Source: Planctomycetota bacterium
GTDB taxonomy: Bacteria; Planctomycetota; Planctomycetia; Pirellulales; Pirellulaceae
Reading direction: 5' to 3'
Assembly (NCBI GenBank): GCA_016872775.1
Contig: VGZA01000001.1
Coordinates: forward strand, 186,001-250,000
DNA: 64,000 bases
Shown one piece after another: positions 58,449-64,000 of the stretch. Under the pieces are notes generated by a model. The model ran no database searches. It saw only the letters and a program-made list of their open reading frames with translations, and was not told where the DNA came from. The position numbers and the translations under genes are program-made. Positions within the stretch are counted from its first letter, which is position 1. Each line of letters starts with the position of its first letter.

Positions 58449-60959
58449 GTGGGGAGCGCGTCGCGAGTTGCCTGCCGTCTGCCGAGTCTGCCGGTCTGGA
58501 TCTGGGCGAGCGTGCTGATATGGTCCGGCGGTTTCGCGGCCGCACAGGTTGGATCGCGGCGGGAGAGCGAGCTTTCGCCACGCGTGGAAGTGGAGACGAT
58601 CGACGCCAACCTGCGCGCCCAGTTCGATCAGGCTCGCGACTTGATCGCTCGCCGTCAGTGGCCAGACGCATTCGAACTGCTCGATCGCCTGCGTAGCATC
58701 GACTCGGACCGACTCGCACCCGCCCCGGGCTCTTCCCTGGCCGATGACGGCTTCCTCCGATACCTGCCGCTGCGCGATTACTGCCGGATCTGGATGGGGT
58801 ATGTCGGCCGTGTTTCCCCGGAGGCGCTGCATCGTCATCGCCAGTCGATCGACGGCATGGTCGATGCCTGGGTCGGCGGATCGCTGCAGGGCGCCGACGA
58901 GACGCGTCTGGCCCGGATCGTCGAACAAGTAGCGTTGAGTTCCCGGGAAGACGAGGTGCTGTTGAGGTTGGGTGATTTTCGCCTGGAGCGGGGCGACTTT
59001 GTCGGCGCCCGGAGATTCTGGGAACGGATTCATCCCGCGTTTCGCGTCCCTGTCTTCACCGCGTCGCCCGCCAGCCGGGCGAAGGACGGTCCGTTGTCCG
59101 GCAGTCCGCCACCGGCCGGACTGCCGTGGTGGCAGGTAATGCGAGGTGTCGCCGCACCGTTGGCTGCGCCGCGAGCCTCAATTGACGGCGCGAGGTCCAA
59201 TTCGAATCAGGTTCCGTTCGAGCGAGCGGCGGACGGGCGGGAATGGGGCGACCTGTTTCGGGATGAATTTCGCGATGCGGGCAATACGGCGATGCTGGCG
59301 GACGCGATCCCGGACTCGCGGGTCGAATTGGCCGACGTGCGAGCGAGGATGGTCCTGGCGTCGATCCTCGAACGGGCCTGGATGCGTGCGCGAATCGAAC
59401 TGCAATTGTTGCAGCGCGACCATGCGGATGCCGAGGGGTTGCTCGGCGGCCGCCGGGGGAATTGGGGGGTCATGCTGACCGACTTCATGCGCGGGGAACT
59501 GGAGGCGGTTGCGGTACGGACGCCGTCCGACTGGCCGACCTTTGCCGGCGCCGATACCCGCTGTTCAGAACCGCAACCTGCCGCGCTGCCGCACCCCGAG
59601 CCGCTTTGGTCGCGCAGTCTGCAAGCAGTCAGTGCCGCCGGGAGTGAAGTCAGCTCCGGACGGCCGCGCGTGGCCGAGGATGCCGAGGCGGCATTGAGCT
59701 ATCACCCGGTCGTGGTAGGGGACCGATTGTATTACCTGGACGGCGACGGACTGCATGCCCTGGAGTTGCAAACGGGTCGGCCGGCGAGCACCGATCTTTC
59801 GACGGATGGTTCGGGGCTGGTGTACGCCAACGACCGGGAGCGCGTGCGGCCGCGCACGCCGCGCGGATTCGGTGTTCCACGCTTCACGTTGCACCATGAC
59901 CGGGGTCTGTTGTACGGGAAACTGTACGCGCGTGTGACCGACTCCGCCGAGGGACCACCTTGGGCGGCCGCGGAACATGCCGAGCTGTTGGTCGTCGATC
60001 TGACCGCCGACTTCCGCGTGGTCCAGCGCTGGAAGTTCCCTCAACCCGACTACACCGACGAATGGACGCTGGACGGCGCGCCGGTTGCCGACGAGAAGCG
60101 ATTTTACTTTTCGGCGCGGAGGCAGGACCCGGTGCGCACCCAGGCCTACGTTTTCTGCGTCGAACGGCAAACCGGTGAGATTATCTGGCGACGGTTCGTG
60201 ACGGCCGCGGAAACGCCGCGCCGCTCCCGCGGCCTCGAGCTGGGCCACCAACTGCTCACGCTGAGCCACGGACGCTTGTATTTCAATTCCAATCTCGGCG
60301 GCGTCGCCGCGCTGCGGGCTTCCGACGGGCGGATCGAATGGCTTTGCCGATATCCCCGCGCCGAGTATGTCGTCGGCGATCCCGATCGAGCCAACCGCTA
60401 CCTCTACCGGGACCTCAATCCTGGCCTGCTCGAGCGCGGCAGCCTGATCGTCGCGCCTGCCGACTGCGATCGAACCTTTGCGCTCGATGCGATCACCGGC
60501 GACTTGTTATGGTCGACCGACGGAGATCGCGCGACCGATCTCGTGCATCTGCTGGGTGTCGTGGGAGATTGCCTGATCGGCAGTGGCGATTCTTTGTATT
60601 GGCTCGACGTCTGGACCGGTCGGATCGTCGCGCAGTTTCCTGACGCGCGGCTGGATGCGCCGGGTTTTCCTCTGGCGAGTCCCCGTGGGCATGGCCGGGG
60701 AGTTCTGGTGGGTGACGAAATCTGGTTCCCGACGGAACGTGGAATTCTGGCATTCGCCCAGCAGCCGCGCGAGGTCACCAGGGGCGCGGGTGCGACGACG
60801 CCGCCTCGGTACGCGCCGCTTCCAGTCCGGTCCGGCGCTCCCTTGCTCCCCGCCGACGTTCGCGGAAACTTGGTGGCGGCCAACGATGTCCTGGTGGTGG
60901 CCGGCGGAACGAAGCTGCAGGCGTTTGCACTTCGGCCGGAATCGCCGCCCAATCCCTAG
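58449..60959 (+). CDS. Exported PQQ-type beta-propeller protein
   Basis: An 836-residue protein with a signal peptide (VWIWASVLIWSGGFAAAQ). An N-terminal helical repeat region (about 40-200) includes RRQWPDAFELLDRLRSI and FLRYLPLRDYCRIWMGYV. A PQQ-like propeller makes up the rest, with strands such as VVVGDRLYYLDGDGLHALEL, RVWCVERQTGEIIW-like CVERQTGEIIWRRFV, HGRLYFNSNLGGVAALRASD and FALDAITGDLLW. The propeller probably serves as a structural scaffold, since no dehydrogenase cysteine pair is seen. The GTG at 58449 follows GGGAGGG at good spacing. moxR starts 18 nt downstream. Confidence 0.85.
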   Translation: MGSASRVACRLPSLPVWIWASVLIWSGGFAAAQVGSRRESELSPRVEVETIDANLRAQFDQARDLIARRQWPDAFELLDRLRSIDSDRLAPAPGSSLADDGFLRYLPLRDYCRIWMGYVGRVSPEALHRHRQSIDGMVDAWVGGSLQGADETRLARIVEQVALSSREDEVLLRLGDFRLERGDFVGARRFWERIHPAFRVPVFTASPASRAKDGPLSGSPPPAGLPWWQVMRGVAAPLAAPRASIDGARSNSNQVPFERAADGREWGDLFRDEFRDAGNTAMLADAIPDSRVELADVRARMVLASILERAWMRARIELQLLQRDHADAEGLLGGRRGNWGVMLTDFMRGELEAVAVRTPSDWPTFAGADTRCSEPQPAALPHPEPLWSRSLQAVSAAGSEVSSGRPRVAEDAEAALSYHPVVVGDRLYYLDGDGLHALELQTGRPASTDLSTDGSGLVYANDRERVRPRTPRGFGVPRFTLHHDRGLLYGKLYARVTDSAEGPPWAAAEHAELLVVDLTADFRVVQRWKFPQPDYTDEWTLDGAPVADEKRFYFSARRQDPVRTQAYVFCVERQTGEIIWRRFVTAAETPRRSRGLELGHQLLTLSHGRLYFNSNLGGVAALRASDGRIEWLCRYPRAEYVVGDPDRANRYLYRDLNPGLLERGSLIVAPADCDRTFALDAITGDLLWSTDGDRATDLVHLLGVVGDCLIGSGDSLYWLDVWTGRIVAQFPDARLDAPGFPLASPRGHGRGVLVGDEIWFPTERGILAFAQQPREVTRGAGATTPPRYAPLPVRSGAPLLPADVRGNLVAANDVLVVAGGTKLQAFALRPESPPNP

Positions 60960-60977
60960 CAATCGAGACCCCCATTC

Positions 60978-61994
60978 ATGAATTCGCAGTGGCAGAATGC
61001 GGACGACGATCTGGCGGCCGTGGCCCGCCTGCGCGAGGCATACCAGCAGATCACGCGCGAGCTGGCCAAGGTCATCGTTGGCCAGAATTCGGTCATCGAG
61101 GAACTCTTGATCGCGTTGTTCGCGCGCGGACACTGCCTGCTCGTCGGCGTACCCGGACTGGCGAAAACCTTGATGATCCGCAGTCTTGCCGACGCCGTCG
61201 CACTGCGATTCAATCGCATCCAGTTCACGCCCGACTTGATGCCGTCGGATATCACCGGTACCGAAGTGATCCAGGAGGACAAGGTCTCGGGGCAGCGCGA
61301 GTTTCGTTTCCTGCAGGGCCCCGTCTTCGCCAATATCGTCCTGGCGGACGAAATCAACCGCACTCCTCCCAAGACCCAGGCCGCGTTACTGGAAGCGATG
61401 CAGGAACAACAGGTCACCGTGGGAGGTCGTCGCCACCCGCTGCCGGACCCGTTTTTCGTGCTTGCTACCCAGAATCCGATCGAACAGGAGGGTACCTATC
61501 CGTTACCTGAAGCGCAGCTGGACCGGTTCATGTTCCATGTACGCGTCGATTATCCCAGCGAGGCCGACGAACTCGAAATCATCCGTCGCACGACGGCCGA
61601 CCTGGAAACGCGGATCACGCCGACCTTGAACGCCGAACAGATCGTCAAGCTGTCGCAGATCATACGCCGCGTACCGATCGCCGAACATATTGCCCGCTTC
61701 GCGCTGGCGCTGGCGCGGGCCAGTCGCCCCGGACAACCCGCGGCGCCTGGCTACATCAACGACTACGTGGCCTGGGGCGCGGGACCACGCGCCGGGCAGT
61801 ATCTGGTCCTGGGCGCCAAGGTCCGCGCGGTATTGCATGGGCGCGACTTCGTCAGCCACGACGACATTCGCGGAGTCGCCTCGCCGGTGCTCCGGCATCG
61901 CGTCAAGACGAATTTCCGCGCGGACGCCGACGGAATCACCGCCGACGAATTGGTCCGGAGATTGCTCGAGGATATTCGCGAGTCCGCGGCATGA
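60978..61994 (+). CDS. MoxR-family AAA+ ATPase
   Basis: A 338-residue AAA+ chaperone. It has IVGQNSVIEELLIALFARGH, Walker A VGVPGLAKT, RIQFTPDLMPSDITG, EFRFLQGPVFANIVLADEINRTPPKTQ (Walker B and arginine region) and EQQVTVGGRRHPLPDPFFVLATQNP. YPLPEAQLDRFMFHV comes after these. MoxR proteins act with VWA-domain partners in metal insertion or complex assembly. The next two genes supply exactly such partners. The stop overlaps the DUF58 start as ATGA. Confidence 0.94.
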   Translation: MNSQWQNADDDLAAVARLREAYQQITRELAKVIVGQNSVIEELLIALFARGHCLLVGVPGLAKTLMIRSLADAVALRFNRIQFTPDLMPSDITGTEVIQEDKVSGQREFRFLQGPVFANIVLADEINRTPPKTQAALLEAMQEQQVTVGGRRHPLPDPFFVLATQNPIEQEGTYPLPEAQLDRFMFHVRVDYPSEADELEIIRRTTADLETRITPTLNAEQIVKLSQIIRRVPIAEHIARFALALARASRPGQPAAPGYINDYVAWGAGPRAGQYLVLGAKVRAVLHGRDFVSHDDIRGVASPVLRHRVKTNFRADADGITADELVRRLLEDIRESAA

Positions 61995-62944
61995 CCGCCG
62001 AACCGGCGGGCTCGCCGCAACAACCCAACGCAGGAAAGCAACCGGACGTGGATGAAGGCACGACGCGCATCGCCGAACGACTCGACCCGCGTATTCTGGC
62101 GAGGTTGAAGGGACTGCGCGTGCGAGCTCATCGGATCGTAGAGGGTTATGTGGCGGGCCTGCACCGCAGCCCCTTTCGAGGATTCTCGATTGAGTTCGCC
62201 GAGCATCGCGAGTACGTTCCCGGCGACGACTTGCGCTACGTCGATTGGAAAGTGTACGGCCGTACCGATAAGTATTACGTCAAGCAGTACGAGGACGAAA
62301 CGAACCTGGTCTGTTACCTGCTGCTGGACGTCAGCGAGAGCATGCGCTACCAGGGCCCCGGGGCGCCACTGTCGAAATTCGAATACGCGCAATGCCTGGC
62401 CGCCGCGCTCGGTTACCTGGTCGTGATGCAGCGGGACGCCGTGGGACTGGCCACATTCGATAACCAGTTACGGCAATGGCTGCGTCCGGCGGGAAATCCA
62501 GCCCACCACCAGCAGCTGATGTCGATCATGGAATCGACACGCCCCGTCGCCAAGACCGCCATGGACCAGACGTTGCATGCCATCGCCGAGCGGCTTACCA
62601 AGCGCAGTCTGGTGTATATTTTCAGCGACTGCCTGGACGATCCCGACGCACTGCTGCGGGGCTTAAAACATTTCCGGCACCGCCGGCATGAGGTTACGTT
62701 GCTGCAGATACTCGACCCCTACGAGCTCGAATTTCCGTTTCGCGGTACGACGCTGTTCCGCGGATTGGAGCAGTTCCCCGACCTGGTCGCCGACCCATCA
62801 TCTTTGCGCGCGGCGTATCTCGAGGAATTACAGCATTTCCTTCGCGTCGTCCGATCGGGAACCGTGGAACTGGGCATGGCGTATCGACTGCTGCGTACCG
62901 ATCAGCCGTTCGATCGGGCATTGACGACGATTCTGCACCATTGA
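61991..62944 (+). CDS. DUF58 protein (VWA-like partner of MoxR)
   Basis: A 317-residue protein with the DUF58 signature: HRSPFRGFSIEFAEHREY, PGDDLRYVDWKVYGRTDKYY and VKQYEDETNL. The MIDAS-like stretch VCYLLLDVSESMRYQG and the later VYIFSDCLDDPDALLRGLKH complete it. No transmembrane helix is visible. The first 35 residues are a charged leader. It is translationally coupled to moxR (ATGA overlap). It is thought to act with MoxR on envelope or periplasmic substrates in planctomycetes and other bacteria. Confidence 0.9.
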   Translation: MTAEPAGSPQQPNAGKQPDVDEGTTRIAERLDPRILARLKGLRVRAHRIVEGYVAGLHRSPFRGFSIEFAEHREYVPGDDLRYVDWKVYGRTDKYYVKQYEDETNLVCYLLLDVSESMRYQGPGAPLSKFEYAQCLAAALGYLVVMQRDAVGLATFDNQLRQWLRPAGNPAHHQQLMSIMESTRPVAKTAMDQTLHAIAERLTKRSLVYIFSDCLDDPDALLRGLKHFRHRRHEVTLLQILDPYELEFPFRGTTLFRGLEQFPDLVADPSSLRAAYLEELQHFLRVVRSGTVELGMAYRLLRTDQPFDRALTTILHH

Positions 62945-62969
62945 AGTCGGGAAAGGACAGAGCACCGTC

Positions 62970-64000
62970 GTGGTTTGGCCGTTTGCGAGCGGATCGCTGT
63001 TATGGTGGGGACTGGCCGCCGCCATTCCGGTCGCGCTGCATCTGTGGAATCGGCGACGTTACCAGGAGCACTCCTGGGCGGCGATGGCGTTCCTCTTGGC
63101 CGCAATGCGCAAGAATGCGCGGCGGCTCCGCTTGGAGCAATTGCTGCTGCTGTTGCTGCGGGTGGCGATCCTGCTGCTGCTGGCGACGGCGCTGGCGGAG
63201 CCGGTTCTGCGCGGTCCGACGGAGCCAGGAACGGGCGCGCAACCGTCGGGTGGCACCCAACATCTGATCGTGTTGGACGCATCCTATTCCATGGCGGCGC
63301 GACGCGGCGATCGCACGCTCTTCGAGTGGGCGCAACAGGAAGCGATCCAGCTGGTCCGCGACGCCCGAGCCGGCGACGGATTCCTGCTGATGCTGATGTC
63401 CGATCCGCCGCGATCGCTGATCGGCCGAGGCACCTTCGATACCTCCGCGGTCGTCGACGAGATTGTTCGCGCGGCGGTGATCGACGGCGGAGCCGATTGG
63501 GGCAGTTCCCTGGCGGAAATGGAGCGGTTACTGCGGGACGCCCGCGAGCAGATGCCTACCCTCACCAGGCAACGGATCACGTTGTATACCGATCTGGGCA
63601 AAACGACCTGGCGTGACGTCGGGCGCGATGATCTTCGCGCGCGCCTGGAACAACTCGATCGTCATGCCGAACTCCACCTGCGGCAACTCGCGCCCGATCG
63701 CAACGACAATCGCGCGATCACGCGCATGGAACTGCGCGACGCGCAACGGACCGTGGGAGACACCGCCACGATCGAAGTCGAGGCGCGAAATTTCGGCGCC
63801 AACGCTTCCGGCGAGTTGGCGATCGAACTGTGGATCGATGGCGAACCGCGCGGCCGGCAGGCGCTGGAGTTGCCGGCCGGCTCGGCCGGCACCGTGACGT
63901 TCCAGGCTCGCTTGGATGTCGCCGGCGAACATGCTCTGCGGGTGGTGATTCCGGACGACGTGCTGGCGACGGACAACCAGCGTTGGTTGAGTCTGCCGAT
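62970..64000 (+). CDS. BatA-type membrane protein with VWA domain (3' end beyond window)
   Basis: The open frame runs from a GTG at 62970 to the window edge without a stop (343 codons). The N-terminus is a BatA motif: PFASGSLLWWGLAAAIPVAL then HLWNRRRYQEHSWAAM. A leucine-rich second helix follows (LEQLLLLLLRVAILLLLATA). A VWA domain begins at HLIVLDASYSMAARRG, with DASYS as the MIDAS motif, and continues to QRITLYTDLGK. The region after about residue 240 looks like an immunoglobulin/CARDB-like fold (ATIEVEARNFGANASGELAI). It follows DUF58 by 25 nt and should be part of the moxR operon. Confidence 0.88.
   Translation, partial: MVWPFASGSLLWWGLAAAIPVALHLWNRRRYQEHSWAAMAFLLAAMRKNARRLRLEQLLLLLLRVAILLLLATALAEPVLRGPTEPGTGAQPSGGTQHLIVLDASYSMAARRGDRTLFEWAQQEAIQLVRDARAGDGFLLMLMSDPPRSLIGRGTFDTSAVVDEIVRAAVIDGGADWGSSLAEMERLLRDAREQMPTLTRQRITLYTDLGKTTWRDVGRDDLRARLEQLDRHAELHLRQLAPDRNDNRAITRMELRDAQRTVGDTATIEVEARNFGANASGELAIELWIDGEPRGRQALELPAGSAGTVTFQARLDVAGEHALRVVIPDDVLATDNQRWLSLP

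Noticed and set aside
1-64000. tRNA or rRNA genes
   Set aside because: I looked for CCA-type acceptor ends, TTCGAATCC-type T loops and rRNA cores in the gaps and saw none; a covariance-model scan would settle it.

Overview
The window is a GC-rich bacterial chromosome segment and very probably comes from a planctomycete of the Pirellulales type. The grounds are gene families concentrated in that phylum: a double DUF1080 lipoprotein, a DUF1559 protein carrying a zinc finger, an AroD-AroE fusion, tandem twin-arginine paralogues of unknown function, an AXE1-like two-domain hydrolase, and a MoxR/DUF58/BatA block beside a PQQ-type propeller protein. GTG and TTG starts are frequent, and the gaps are littered with hairpin repeats. 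I see no rRNA or tRNA gene, no CRISPR array, no transposase and no prophage. The calls rest on reading the sequence and on knowledge of the families; no search was run.

Layout. 1-4.2 kb: the 5' part of trpB (minus), fpg, a CBS-pair protein, a DUF1080 lipoprotein and a repeat-rich gap. 4.2-15.3 kb (plus): ispF, cysS, the ruvC-ruvA-[two zinc-ribbon membrane proteins]-ruvB cluster, then rpmF-fabD-fabG-acpP-fabF (L32 plus type II fatty acid synthesis) and a small exported protein. 15.5-27.6 kb (plus): rpsO-pnp, a soluble histidine kinase with an NtrC-family regulator, mutL, the aroDE fusion, aroK, a prepilin peptidase lacking its zinc cysteines, a broken gene and an OmpA-like lipoprotein. 27.6-32.7 kb (plus): hisH, hisA, a non-canonical EF-G and a serine acetyltransferase.

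33.2-37.1 kb (minus): an UPF0261/Tm-1-like protein, an HpcH/HpaI aldolase, the DUF1559 protein and a KDPG aldolase. 37.2-39.1 kb (plus): a SHOCT-like membrane protein and clpX. 39.3-48.3 kb (mostly minus): metF, a GlmU-like nucleotidyltransferase, a NIPSNAP protein, a small conserved ORF, a two-domain hydrolase, a probable frameshifted gene, and two translationally coupled twin-arginine paralogues. 48.6-55.2 kb: an acetate kinase, then a sulfur-flavoured group (sulfotransferase, LLM monooxygenase, alpha/beta hydrolase, APS kinase, acyl-CoA-dehydrogenase-like flavoprotein). 55.4-64 kb: alpha-glucan phosphorylase, DUF983, a small membrane protein, then a co-directional run of PQQ-propeller protein, MoxR, DUF58 and a BatA/VWA protein that runs off the end.

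Most of the window is housekeeping. The points most worth following up are the two paralogous zinc-ribbon membrane proteins embedded in the ruv cluster, the GAFTDA variant in the NtrC-like activator, the cysteine-free prepilin peptidase followed by a decayed gene, the sulfotransferase/APS-kinase/flavoprotein neighbourhood, and the families of dispersed hairpin and short repeats in the gaps.
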